Origin: PFJX01 sp964393825 | GTDB lineage: Bacteria; Pseudomonadota; Gammaproteobacteria; Burkholderiales; Thiobacillaceae | DNA: 64,000 nucleotides | Reading direction: 5' to 3' | NCBI GenBank assembly: GCA_964393825.1 | Contig: CAYMUY010000018.1 | Span: 18,651-82,650, forward strand | Part shown: one piece after another, positions 50,876 through 59,076 of the stretch | Layout: each line of letters starts with the position of its first letter | Numbering within the stretch: position 1 is the first letter of the stretch | The notes under the pieces: model-generated | What the model saw: only the letters and a program-made list of their open reading frames with translations | What the model was told of the DNA's origin: nothing | Database searches by the model: none | Translations under genes and position numbers: made by a program

Positions 50876-51086
50876 TCAGGGAGGTTGGGTTGAGCTTTCG
50901 CTCAGCACTCTCCGATATGCAATGGCCGTGCCTGCCATTGCGGACTTTTTCATATATGTGAATCAATGAGTTATTCGAGCGTGGCACGATGGCGCCTGAT
51001 GGGGGTGTCGATTTTTCAACCATTTCGTCATCGTTTCGACTTTTTTCAAACCTGGCTGTGGGCTTGACCCAGGTCATGACGTGTCC

Positions 51087-51116
51087 TTGCCTGGCATTTC
51101 TTGCCACGCCTACAAT
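51087..51116 (+). promoter_or_regulatory. candidate sigma70 promoter of hemN
   Basis: TTGCCT (51087-51092), 18-base spacer, TACAAT (51111-51116), 33 bases before the hemN ATG. The rest of the gap from 50956 to 51086 shows no gene; no full FNR box was found in it. Confidence 0.55.
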
Positions 51117-51148
51117 CTTCGCCCCAATCCGTCATTGGAATAGCCGCC

Positions 51149-52522
51149 ATGTCCCAGTTCACCGCCCTCCTCGAGAAGTACAGCAAACCGGGGCCGCGCT
51201 ATACCTCGTATCCGACCGCACCCTATTTCCATACCGGCTTCACCGAGGCCGACTGGGTCGAGGAGATCAAGTCTTCCCAGGACCCGGCGCGCGGTCTTTC
51301 GCTCTACGCGCATATCCCGTTCTGCGACACGCTTTGCTATTACTGCGGCTGCAACATGGTCGCCACCGGCGACTACAGCAAGGCCGGCCACTATCTGGGT
51401 TTCCTGGAAAAGGAACTGGATCGGGTGGCGGCGCTCACCGATCCGCGCCGGCCGGTGAAGCAGTTGCACTGGGGGGGCGGCACGCCGACCTACCTCAAGC
51501 CCGACGACATCCGCCGCCTGATGGAGATGATGCGCAAGCGCTTCAATATTTCGGCGGACGCCGAGATGGGCTGCGAGGCCGACCCCCGCGAGCTGACCCG
51601 CGAGCATCTGGTCGCCCTGCGCGAATCCGGTTTCAACCGGCTCTCCATCGGCGTCCAGGACCTGGACGAGCGGGTGCAGAAATCGGTCAACCGGGTGCAA
51701 CCGGAGGAGCTGATCAAGACCGTCTACGACTGGGCGCGCGAACTGGGTTTTTCCAGCATCAACATGGATCTGATCGTCGGCTTGCCGCACCAGACCCTGG
51801 AGAGCTTCGCCCACACCCTCGACAAAGTCGTGCCGTGGGCGCCGGACCGCTTCGCCATCTTCGCCTATGCCCACGTGCCCTGGATGAAGAAGCACCAGAA
51901 ATTGATCAACGAGGCCGACCTGCCCAGCTTCGCCACCCGCCTGGACCTGCAGCAATTGATCCACGAGCGGCTGGGCGCGGCCGGTTACAGCAACATCGGC
52001 ATGGACCACTATGCCCGCCCGGAGGACGAGATCATCAAGGCGCAGGCAAGCAAGACCCTGTGGCGCAACTTCCAGGGCTACACCACGCACAAGGATTGCG
52101 ACATCTATGCCTTCGGCGCCTCCAGCATCAGCCAGACGCACAACTGCTACATGCAGAACGAGAAGAACCTGAAGAAATACCAGGAGATGATCGGCAAGGG
52201 CGGCCTGGCGGTGGAGCGCGGCCTGAAACTGACCCATGACGACCAGATCCGCCGTGACGCCATCACCCGCATCATGTGCGACCTGGAACTGGACAAGGCA
52301 AGCTTCTCCGCCGCCTGGGGCATCGATTTCGATCGCTACTTCGCCGAAGGCCTGGCCGACCTGCCGCCCCTGGTCGAGGATGGCCTGGTCAGCGTGGCGT
52401 CCTCCCGCATCGTCGTCAGCGAGTTGGGCCGCCTGTTCCTGCGCAACATCGCCATGTGCTTCGACGGCTATCTCAAGCAGGCCAGCGGCGATGGGCAGCC
52501 GCGCTATTCGCGTACGGCCTGA
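51149..52522 (+). CDS. hemN: oxygen-independent coproporphyrinogen III oxidase
   Basis: 457 residues from the ATG at 51149. The radical SAM cluster is CDTLCYYCGCN (CX3CX2CxC), with PGPRYTSYPTAPYF before it and HWGGGTPTYL after. This is the true HemN type, not the HemW type, judging by the CxC ending and length. It makes heme without oxygen, so the host can grow anaerobically. Confidence 0.96.
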   Translation: MSQFTALLEKYSKPGPRYTSYPTAPYFHTGFTEADWVEEIKSSQDPARGLSLYAHIPFCDTLCYYCGCNMVATGDYSKAGHYLGFLEKELDRVAALTDPRRPVKQLHWGGGTPTYLKPDDIRRLMEMMRKRFNISADAEMGCEADPRELTREHLVALRESGFNRLSIGVQDLDERVQKSVNRVQPEELIKTVYDWARELGFSSINMDLIVGLPHQTLESFAHTLDKVVPWAPDRFAIFAYAHVPWMKKHQKLINEADLPSFATRLDLQQLIHERLGAAGYSNIGMDHYARPEDEIIKAQASKTLWRNFQGYTTHKDCDIYAFGASSISQTHNCYMQNEKNLKKYQEMIGKGGLAVERGLKLTHDDQIRRDAITRIMCDLELDKASFSAAWGIDFDRYFAEGLADLPPLVEDGLVSVASSRIVVSELGRLFLRNIAMCFDGYLKQASGDGQPRYSRTA

Positions 52523-52539
52523 TTCGCGCGCACCGAAAA

Positions 52540-52569
52540 CAACGCCGGCATGTCGCCGGCGTCGTTGAT
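52540..52569. terminator. inverted repeat between convergent hemN and DUF302-like genes
   Basis: CAACGCCGGC and GCCGGCGTCGTTG form a strong stem after hemN. No T-run follows, so it would be a weak bidirectional terminator at best. Confidence 0.4.
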
Positions 52570-52586
52570 GGGGGGCGGTGTACCGC

Positions 52587-53105
52587 CTATTCGAGGATGT
52601 CCTTGTACAAGGCGTCTTCCTCTGCGGCGAGTTCAGCCAGCACCCTGGCGAGCTCGCCCTGCATGCCCCTGGCCAGGGTATGCAGGTTCAGCCGCACCAC
52701 GTTGGTCTTGCCGTCCTTGCCCTCGAACACCGTCGCGCGGCAGGCCAGCGGCGGCGCCTTGCCGCCGCTGGCTTTGGCCACGCGCTCATTGGCACCCGCC
52801 GGACAGAGATGGACGACCTTCATCGGCCTGGCGTCCTTGGCGCCGGACTTGCGCATCTCCGCCTGCATGTCGACCACGTCGCCGAGTTTCCAGCCACGTT
52901 TTTCCCCGGCCGCCCGGATCGCCGCCACGGTCTCGTTGACCCCCTGACGGGCGTAGCGGAGGTCGTACATGGCGGCCATCACCTGCATCTGCCGGGCCAT
53001 CATCTGCTGCATTTGCAGCATCTGTTCCTGGCTGGGGGTCGTCGGGGCCTGTGCCTGCGCCAGCGCGCTGGCGCAGGCCAGCAGGATGAAAGCGAATGTC
53101 TTCAT
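52587..53105 (-). CDS. periplasmic DUF302-like protein
   Basis: 172 residues from the ATG at 53105 with a signal peptide (MKTFAFILLACASALAQAQ). A Met/Gln-rich stretch (about 28-47) is followed by a domain reminiscent of DUF302 (NETVAAIRAAGEKRGWKLGDVVDMQ), with two Cys (CPAG, ACRATVF). The Met-rich region could bind copper. Function is unknown. It is last in a minus-strand group with a zinc-finger protein and ilvE. Confidence 0.65.
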   Translation of the reverse strand: MKTFAFILLACASALAQAQAPTTPSQEQMLQMQQMMARQMQVMAAMYDLRYARQGVNETVAAIRAAGEKRGWKLGDVVDMQAEMRKSGAKDARPMKVVHLCPAGANERVAKASGGKAPPLACRATVFEGKDGKTNVVRLNLHTLARGMQGELARVLAELAAEEDALYKDILE

Positions 53106-53119
53106 GTGCGCAATCCTCA

Positions 53120-53311
53120 TCAGTGATGGCGGCCGCGGGCGCCGCCTTCGAGCTTGTAAAGCGTACCGCAGTAGGGACAACGCGCCTCGCCCTTGTCCTC
53201 GACCGGCAGGTAGACACGTGGGTGCGCATTCCATAATGGATCATTCGGCATCGGGCAATGCAGCGGCAGGTCCGATTCCTTGACCTCCACGACACGCTGG
53301 TTGTTGCTCAC
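53120..53311 (-). CDS. zinc-finger domain protein
   Basis: 63 residues, GTG start at 53311 with a GAGGAGAAGG site. HCPMPNDPLWNAHPRVYLPVE and CPYCGTLYKLEGG give a Cys/His zinc-binding pattern as in the NDUFS6-like small zinc finger family. It is cytoplasmic and of unknown function. Its ribosome binding site overlaps the end of ilvE, so the two are cotranscribed, an arrangement common in betaproteobacteria. Confidence 0.85.
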   Translation of the reverse strand: MSNNQRVVEVKESDLPLHCPMPNDPLWNAHPRVYLPVEDKGEARCPYCGTLYKLEGGARGRHH

Positions 53312-53321
53312 GGCCTTCTCC

Positions 53322-54242
53322 TCAAACGTGGCTGAGCCAGCCGGCATGGGCGGCGGAACGGCCCTGCACGCAATCGAAATACAGGGCCTGCAGTCTTTCC
53401 GTGATCGGGCCGCGATGGCCGCTGCCGATGGTGCGGTTGTCGAGCTCGCGGATCGGCGTGACCTCGGCGGCGGTGCCGGTGAAGAAGGCTTCGTCGGCGC
53501 AGTAGACCTCGTCGCGGGTGATGCGCTTCTCGATCACCGGGATGCCGAGTTCACCGGCCAATTGCACGATGGTGTCGCGGGTGATGCCTTCGAGGGCGGA
53601 GGTGGTGTCCGGGGTATACAGCTTGCCGTTGCGGATGATGAACACGTTCTCGCCGGAGCCTTCCGCGACGAAACCGTCGACGTCGAGCAGCAGCGCTTCC
53701 TGATAGCCATCCATCTCGGCCTCGCGGTGGGCCAGGATGGAGTTCATGTAGTTGCCGTTGGCCTTGGCCTTGCACATGGTGATGTTGACGTGGTGGCGGG
53801 TGAACGAGGAAGTCTTCACCCGGATGCCGTCGGTCAGCGCTTCCGCGCCCATGTAGGCGCCCCAGGGCCAGGCGGCGACGATGACGTGGACCGAGAGGTT
53901 CTTGGCGGAAATGCCCATGGCTTCCGGTCCGAAGAACGCCATCGGCCGCAGGTAGCCGCTTTTCAGGCCGTTCTCGCGCACGGTGGCCTTCTGCGCCTCG
54001 ATCAGGGTGGTTTTGTCGTAGGGCATCTTCATGCCCAGGATGTGCGCCGAGCGGAACAGCCGGTCGGTGTGCTCCTGGAGCCGGAAAATGGCCGGGCCGT
54101 CCGGGGTCTCGTAAGCGCGCACGCCCTCGAACACGCCCATGCCGTAGTGCAGGGTATGGGTGAGAACGTGGGTGGTGGCATCGCGCCAGTTCACCATTTT
54201 GCCGTCGTACCAGATGAGACCGTCGCGGTCGGCCATGGACAT
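53322..54242 (-). CDS. ilvE: branched-chain amino acid aminotransferase
   Basis: 306 residues; the ATG at 54242 has GGAG eight bases upstream, and a TTG at 54248 and ATG at 54236 are alternatives. GLIWYDGKMVNWRDATTHVLTHTLHYG at the N-terminus, the PLP lysine in CKAKANGNYMNS, EGSGENVFI and GITRDTIVQLA are class IV BCAT motifs. It makes Val, Leu and Ile. It starts the ilvE-zinc finger-DUF302-like group. Confidence 0.95.
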   Translation of the reverse strand: MSMADRDGLIWYDGKMVNWRDATTHVLTHTLHYGMGVFEGVRAYETPDGPAIFRLQEHTDRLFRSAHILGMKMPYDKTTLIEAQKATVRENGLKSGYLRPMAFFGPEAMGISAKNLSVHVIVAAWPWGAYMGAEALTDGIRVKTSSFTRHHVNITMCKAKANGNYMNSILAHREAEMDGYQEALLLDVDGFVAEGSGENVFIIRNGKLYTPDTTSALEGITRDTIVQLAGELGIPVIEKRITRDEVYCADEAFFTGTAAEVTPIRELDNRTIGSGHRGPITERLQALYFDCVQGRSAAHAGWLSHV

Positions 54243-54415
54243 GATCAAAACTCCGGGTAGCTCAAGAAAGCGGCGATTTTAACCCGGCATTGTCATTGCC
54301 CGTCGCGGGTGGAAGCGGGCGGCAAGCCCGTCAGCGTGAAAAATCGTGATTCCGCCGCGCTGGACAGTCGGGAAATGGGCACACTCGGGCACTGGTCATC
54401 ACGTAATCCGGGATA

Positions 54416-54943
54416 ATGCTCCCCATGCTGGATACCTTCATCACTCCCCGCCGCCTCTGGGCGCTGCTGGCGACCCTATGCGCCGGCCTGTTCGCGGCCA
54501 GCCTGGTGCTGACCGTGCTGCACGATCTCCATCCCTGTCACCTGTGCATCTTCCAGCGCCTGCTTTATCTGCTGCTGGCACTGGTCGGCTTCGCCGCCTG
54601 GTACTTGACGGCGCGTCCCCCGGGGCGCCTGATCGGATTCCTCGCCATGCTGCTGGCCGCCGGCGGTCTGGCGGTGGCAGCCTACCAGAGCTGGTTGCAG
54701 TGGCAACCGCCCGGCAGCGTCAGTTGCGTCGGTGGCGACCCCGGCCTCATCGAACGCCTGGTCGAAGCACTGGGTCAGTGGCTGCCGGAACTTTTTCTCG
54801 CTACCGGATTCTGCGAAGAAGCCGAAATGACCATTCTGGGGCTGACGCTGGCCAACTGGTCCGCCCTGGGATTTGCGGCTTGCCTGACGCTGGCCTACCG
54901 GGCCTGGCGCCCGATACCGGAACGCAGACTGTTCAGATCTTGA
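54416..54943 (+). CDS. dsbB: disulfide bond formation protein B
   Basis: 175 residues (an ATG at 54425 is also in frame). Four membrane helices, first periplasmic loop with CHLC, second with Cys in GSVSCVGG and a Cys in ATGFCEE, giving the two disulfides that pass electrons to quinone. It reoxidises DsbA, encoded 13 bases downstream. The 173-base gap before it has no gene. Confidence 0.93.
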   Translation: MLPMLDTFITPRRLWALLATLCAGLFAASLVLTVLHDLHPCHLCIFQRLLYLLLALVGFAAWYLTARPPGRLIGFLAMLLAAGGLAVAAYQSWLQWQPPGSVSCVGGDPGLIERLVEALGQWLPELFLATGFCEEAEMTILGLTLANWSALGFAACLTLAYRAWRPIPERRLFRS

Positions 54944-54956
54944 TCGAGGAAACCCC

Positions 54957-55616
54957 ATGACCCCTCCCTTCGACCCCGACCGCCGCCGCTTCCACCGCCT
55001 CATGCTCGGCGGCCTCGCCGCCGCCGCCCTGCCCGCCACCGCCGCGGTGCCGGAATGGTTGCCGATCACGCCGCCGCAATTCGGTGACAGCCCCGGCAAG
55101 ATCGAGGTGCTGGAATTTTTTTCCTGGGGCTGTCCACATTGTCGCGACTTCAACCCGAAGGTCAGCCGCTGGGCACAGTCCCTGCCCAAGGACGTCGTAT
55201 TCAAGCAGGTGCCGGTATCCTTTGGCCGCGCCGCATGGAGCAACCTGGCGCGCCTGTATTACGCGCTGGATGGCATCGGAGAACTCCAGCGTCTGGAAGA
55301 GGCCGTGTTCGCTGCCATCCATGACCGTCGCGTCAATCTCTACACCGAGGATGCCGCCCTCGCCTGGCTTCGCCAGCAGGGCGTGGATGCCGGGCGATTC
55401 AGCGCTGCCTTCAAGAGTTTTTCGACGGAAACCCGGGTCGCCCGCGCCGAGCAACTCAGCCGCGCCTACAAGGTGGACAGCGTGCCCCTGCTCACCGTCG
55501 CCGGGCGTTATCGCGTGGTCAGCCAGCCGGGTCGCGGCCATGCGGCGGATCTCGCGGTGGCCGACGCGTTGATTGCCCGCGTGCGGCGAGAAGGGGCGAA
55601 ATTCGGCAGGCGCTGA
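54957..55616 (+). CDS. dsbA: thiol:disulfide interchange protein DsbA
   Basis: 219 residues with a signal sequence (RRRFHRLMLGGLAAAALPATAA; the leading RRR suggests possible Tat or Sec export). The active site is CPHC in FFSWGCPHCRDFNP, with the cis-Pro in VDSVPLLTV. It introduces disulfides into periplasmic proteins, including cytochrome partners. It follows dsbB, so the oxidative pathway is one unit. Confidence 0.94.
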   Translation: MTPPFDPDRRRFHRLMLGGLAAAALPATAAVPEWLPITPPQFGDSPGKIEVLEFFSWGCPHCRDFNPKVSRWAQSLPKDVVFKQVPVSFGRAAWSNLARLYYALDGIGELQRLEEAVFAAIHDRRVNLYTEDAALAWLRQQGVDAGRFSAAFKSFSTETRVARAEQLSRAYKVDSVPLLTVAGRYRVVSQPGRGHAADLAVADALIARVRREGAKFGRR

Positions 55617-55683
55617 CCGGTCCCCGACAGCGTCCCGGGAGGGCTCGGCGCTGCCCCGGCAGGAGCCGGGGGAACCAAGTCGA

Positions 55684-55689
55684 TATAAT
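55684..55689 (+). promoter_or_regulatory. candidate -10 element of dacC
   Basis: A perfect TATAAT 40 bases before the ATG at 55730. No convincing -35 was found. Confidence 0.5.
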
Positions 55690-55729
55690 CACTCTCCTGT
55701 ATGTTTTTCCCGCTACCCGCCCAGACCCG

Positions 55730-56860
55730 ATGAAAGCTGTTTTCTTCCTGTTGTCCCTGCTCGTTCTCGTCCTGCCTGCCGCCGCCGCCTTGCCGGTGCC
55801 ACCGGAACCACAACTCGAGGCACGCGCCTGGTTGTTGATCGACACCGATAGCGGCTTGCCGCTGGCGGAAAAGAACGCCGATGCCCCGGTTGAGCCGGCC
55901 TCCCTGACCAAGCTGATGACCGCATACCTGGCGTTCAGCGCCATCAAGGAAAAGCGCCTGGCCCTCGATCAGACGCTACCGGTATCGGAAAAGGCCTGGA
56001 AAGCCGAGGGCTCCCGCATGTTCCTGGACCCACGCAACCCGGCCAAGGTCGAAGACCTGCTCAAAGGGATGATCGTGCAGTCCGGCAATGACGCCTGCAT
56101 CGTCCTGGCGGAAGCCATCGCCGGCTCCGAGGAAGGCTTTGCCGCGATGATGAACGCCATGGCCCGCCGCCTGGGCATGACCGGTACCCACTATGTCAAT
56201 GCCACCGGATTGCCGGACCCCAAGCACGTCACCACCGCGCGCGACCTGGCCCGTCTCTCCAGCGCCCTGATTCGTGCCTTCCCCGAGTTCTACAAAATCT
56301 ACTCGATGAAGGAATTTCGTTACAACGGCATCACCCAGCCCAACCGCAACCGCCTGCTGTTCGTCGATCCGAGCGTCGATGGCGTCAAGACCGGCCACAC
56401 CGACAGCGCCGGCTACTGCCTGATCGCCTCCGCCAAGCGCGACCAGCGCCGCCTGCTCTCGGTGGTGCTGGGCACCAACTCCGATCGCGCGCGGGCGATG
56501 GAAAGCCAGAACCTGCTCAATTACGGCTTCCAGTTCTTCGAGACCGTGCGGCTCTATCCCGGCAACCAGCCGGTGAGCACCCTGCGTCTCTACAAGGGTG
56601 ACCAGAGCGAGGCCCGCGCCGGATTCCTCGCTGATTTCTACGTCACCGTGCCGCGTGGCAGCGGCAACCGCATCCAGGCCCAGGTCATCTCCCAGCAGCC
56701 CTTGCTGGCGCCGCTGCGCCGGGGCCAGCGCATCGCCACCCTGCGCCTGTCCATCGATGGCCAGCATTTCGCCGACTATCCCCTGGTGGCGCTGGACAAT
56801 GTCGCCGTCGCCGGTTTGATCGGCCGCACCTGGGACAACATGCTGCTGATGTTCAAGTGA
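55730..56860 (+). CDS. dacC: D-alanyl-D-alanine carboxypeptidase (penicillin-binding protein 5/6 family)
   Basis: 376 residues with a signal peptide (FFLLSLLVLVLPAAAA). The SxxK is in EPASLTKLMTAYL, SxN in QSGNDACI and KTG in GVKTGHTDSAGYC, all intact; the C-terminal beta domain ends in an amphipathic helix. It trims the pentapeptide of peptidoglycan. It overlaps the next gene by four bases. The symbol marks the family; dacA is an equal possibility. Confidence 0.93.
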   Translation: MKAVFFLLSLLVLVLPAAAALPVPPEPQLEARAWLLIDTDSGLPLAEKNADAPVEPASLTKLMTAYLAFSAIKEKRLALDQTLPVSEKAWKAEGSRMFLDPRNPAKVEDLLKGMIVQSGNDACIVLAEAIAGSEEGFAAMMNAMARRLGMTGTHYVNATGLPDPKHVTTARDLARLSSALIRAFPEFYKIYSMKEFRYNGITQPNRNRLLFVDPSVDGVKTGHTDSAGYCLIASAKRDQRRLLSVVLGTNSDRARAMESQNLLNYGFQFFETVRLYPGNQPVSTLRLYKGDQSEARAGFLADFYVTVPRGSGNRIQAQVISQQPLLAPLRRGQRIATLRLSIDGQHFADYPLVALDNVAVAGLIGRTWDNMLLMFK

Positions 56861-57732
56861 CCACCGATGTGACCACCATCTACCTCAACGGCCACTATCT
56901 TCCCCTGGAGGAAGCACGGATTCCGGTCATGGATCGCGGCTTCCTCTTCGGTGACGGCGTCTACGAAGTCATCCCGGTCTATTCGCGGCGGCCGTTCCGG
57001 CTGCATGAGCACCTGGAACGCCTGCAGGCCAGCCTCGACGGCATCCGCCTGGCGAATCCGCATACCCCGTCGGAATGGGAGGGCATGATCCTGCGTATCG
57101 TCGAGGCGGCGGCAAGCGAGGATCAGGGCCTCTACCTGCAGGTCACCCGTGGCGTCGGCCCGCGCGACCATGCCTTCCCGAAGCAGGTCAGCCCGACCGT
57201 GTTCATCCTGCCCCTGGCGCTGACGCCGCCGGCGCCGGAACTGGTCGACAGTGGCGTTGCCGCCATCACCGCCGTGGACAACCGCTGGCTGCGCTGCGAC
57301 ATCAAGGCCACCTCGCTGCTGCCCAACGTCCTCCTGCGGCAACTGTCGGTCGACGCCGGTTGCGCGGAAACCCTGCTGCTGCGCGACGGCTTTCTCTCGG
57401 AAGGCTCCGCCAGCAACGCCTTCATCGTCCGCGACGGCCAGCTGCTGGCGCCGCCCAAGTCCAATCTCATGCTGCCCGGCATCACCTATGACGTGGTCCT
57501 GGAACTGGCGCGGCGGCTGGGGATGACGCACGCCGTGCGTCCGATCGGCGAAGCCGAACTGCGCGACGCCGATGAGGTCTGGCTCACTTCCTCGACCAAG
57601 GAAGTCCTCGCCATCACCACCCTGGACGGCCGCCCGGTCGGCGATGGCCGCCCCGGCCCGCTGTTCCGCCGCATGCATGCCGCCTACCAGGATTACAAGC
57701 ACACCGTGATGCGCGGCAAGGAGGCCGCATGA
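56857..57732 (+). CDS. dat: D-amino acid aminotransferase
   Basis: 291 residues from the GTG at 56857, overlapping the dacC stop as GTGA. PLEEARIPVMDRGFLFGDGVYEV at the start, the PLP lysine in CDIKATSLLPNV, EGSASNAFIV and LMLPGITYDVVLELA are class IV aminotransferase motifs of the D-alanine type. It can provide D-Glu from D-Ala for peptidoglycan, fitting the preceding carboxypeptidase. Its stop overlaps the ybeD start by four bases. Confidence 0.9.
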   Translation: MTTDVTTIYLNGHYLPLEEARIPVMDRGFLFGDGVYEVIPVYSRRPFRLHEHLERLQASLDGIRLANPHTPSEWEGMILRIVEAAASEDQGLYLQVTRGVGPRDHAFPKQVSPTVFILPLALTPPAPELVDSGVAAITAVDNRWLRCDIKATSLLPNVLLRQLSVDAGCAETLLLRDGFLSEGSASNAFIVRDGQLLAPPKSNLMLPGITYDVVLELARRLGMTHAVRPIGEAELRDADEVWLTSSTKEVLAITTLDGRPVGDGRPGPLFRRMHAAYQDYKHTVMRGKEAA

Positions 57733-57992
57733 GCGAAGACAGCCTGATCGAATACCCCTGTGATTTCCCGATCAAGATCATGGGCGCGGCCCAAGACGAT
57801 TTCGCCCAGGCGATGGTCGACATCGTGCTGCGTCATGCCCCGGATTTCGCCGCCGAAAGCATCGAGATGCGCGCCTCCAGCGGCGGCGCCTACCTCTCCG
57901 TCACCTGCACCATCCGCGCCGTCTCGCGCGAGCAACTGGACAACCTCTACCGGGAATTGAGCGGCCATCCGGCGGTGAAAGTGGTGTTGTAG
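57729..57992 (+). CDS. ybeD: YbeD/DUF493 family protein
   Basis: 87 residues. LIEYPCDFPIKIMGAAQDDFAQAMVDIV and SSGGAYLSVTCTI match the family, which resembles ACT-like regulatory domains. In most betaproteobacteria the next genes are lipB and lipA; here they are missing, and the stop codon TAG is part of a GTAG repeat. It is coupled to dat by a four-base overlap. Confidence 0.92.
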   Translation: MSEDSLIEYPCDFPIKIMGAAQDDFAQAMVDIVLRHAPDFAAESIEMRASSGGAYLSVTCTIRAVSREQLDNLYRELSGHPAVKVVL

Positions 57993-58046
57993 CGCCGGCA
58001 CCCCCGCCGGCGCCGTTGCAGACAACCGGCGAGACGCCGGCGCTAC
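57989..58046. repeat. REPIN-like element at the end of ybeD
   Basis: GTAGCGCCGG (57989-57998) and CCGGCGCTAC (58037-58046) are inverted, each beginning a hairpin (GCCGGC...GCCGGC and ACCGGCG...CGCCGG type). It overlaps the ybeD stop and ends just before rdgC. Same GTAG-plus-hairpin layout as the element after pgk. Confidence 0.65.
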
Positions 58047-58050
58047 ACGT

Positions 58051-58953
58051 TCAAATCGCCGCGGCCTTCTCGCCACCCAGGGCCGCCACCACATCGCCCA
58101 GCAGCTTTGCCACTTCCCCGCTCATCAGCGCGAAATCGAGGTCGAACTGTTCGTCGGCGGACTCGCCCTGCTCGCTCTGCTCCTTGAGGATGTCGAGGAA
58201 GGCCAGGCGCTTGATCTCCATCTGCTCGCCGAGCACGAAGGAAATCCGGTCGTTCCAGGTCATGGCGAGCTTGGTCGCCTGCTTGCCGGCGGCGATGTGG
58301 CTGGCGATCTCCTCGCCTTCCAGGTCATGGCGGACATAGCGGACCGTCGCCTTGCCCTCGTCGCTGGCGCGCAGTTCCAGGTCGCGGTCGATGGTGAAAC
58401 CGGCCGGTGCCTCGCCGGAGAGCAGCCAGTCGGTCATCGCCGCGCTGGGTGAGCGCTCCGTGTGCAGGCTCTTCACCGGCAAGTCGTCCACCGACTTGGA
58501 CAGCGCCTCCAGCACGGTTTCCGCCTTCGCCGGGGCCGCCGCATCCACCACCAGCCAGCCGTTCACCGGGTCGATCCAGGCATGGGTCACGCGGCGGCGG
58601 CTGAAGGCGCGCGGCAACAGTTCATCGGTCACCTGCTCCTTCAATTCCCGCATCTGCTTCCTGCCGACCTTGAAGCCCTGCTGCTCCTCGAGTTCGGCGG
58701 CTTTCTCCTCGGCGAACTGGTTGACCACGGAAGAGGGCAGCAGTTTCGCCTCCTGCCCCAGGGCGATCAGCACCTGCCGGTTCAGCACGTGCAGCAACCG
58801 GTCATCGCCGCGCGGCGACACCCAGCCCAGGGTTTCCCGATCCATGTTGCCGCAGGGCTGCATGGTCAGCTTCGCCAGCTTCTCCTCCAGCGCGGGGATG
58901 TCCAGTTCGAGACCGGCGGGCAGACGATAGACGACGAGATTCTTGAACCACAT
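58051..58953 (-). CDS. rdgC: recombination-associated protein RdgC
   Basis: 300 residues. MWFKNLVVYRLPAG, LLPSSVVNQFAEEKAAELEEQQG, LLPRAFSRRRVTHAWIDP and the C-terminal LTWNDRISFVLGEQMEIKRLAFLD-type region match RdgC. The ring-shaped dimer binds double-stranded DNA and restrains RecA. It stands alone, convergent with ybeD and its REPIN. Confidence 0.95.
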   Translation of the reverse strand: MWFKNLVVYRLPAGLELDIPALEEKLAKLTMQPCGNMDRETLGWVSPRGDDRLLHVLNRQVLIALGQEAKLLPSSVVNQFAEEKAAELEEQQGFKVGRKQMRELKEQVTDELLPRAFSRRRVTHAWIDPVNGWLVVDAAAPAKAETVLEALSKSVDDLPVKSLHTERSPSAAMTDWLLSGEAPAGFTIDRDLELRASDEGKATVRYVRHDLEGEEIASHIAAGKQATKLAMTWNDRISFVLGEQMEIKRLAFLDILKEQSEQGESADEQFDLDFALMSGEVAKLLGDVVAALGGEKAAAI

Positions 58954-59076
58954 GGACGAGCCTCCTGATCATGGGCGCCGCACCGTTACGGCGACGCAAA
59001 AAAGGGCGGCATTATCCCGGATTGGCGGCGGGATTGCGCGCGGCCAGGACAGGGGCGTGTCGCGTGAAACAGAACA

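Larger units (their letters stand above)
50820..50955 (-). ncRNA. candidate structured small RNA or attenuator upstream of phosphomannomutase
   Basis: On the minus strand a GCAATGGC/GCCATTGC stem, a TGAGC-GAAA-GCTCA stem, then two tandem terminators follow each other in about 130 bases. A short frame (50876-50953, 25 codons, MKKSAMAGTAIA...) ends with TGA directly before the first terminator. It may be a trans-acting RNA or an attenuator. No covariation evidence is available, so confidence is low. Confidence 0.35.

Noticed and set aside
50956..51086. FNR box before hemN
   Set aside because: Only a half site (TTGATTCACATATATG context) is present; not a convincing palindrome.
50667..51107. 146-codon minus-strand frame before phosphomannomutase
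   Set aside because: It runs over the terminators and the phosphomannomutase start region; composition and lack of any family match argue against a gene.
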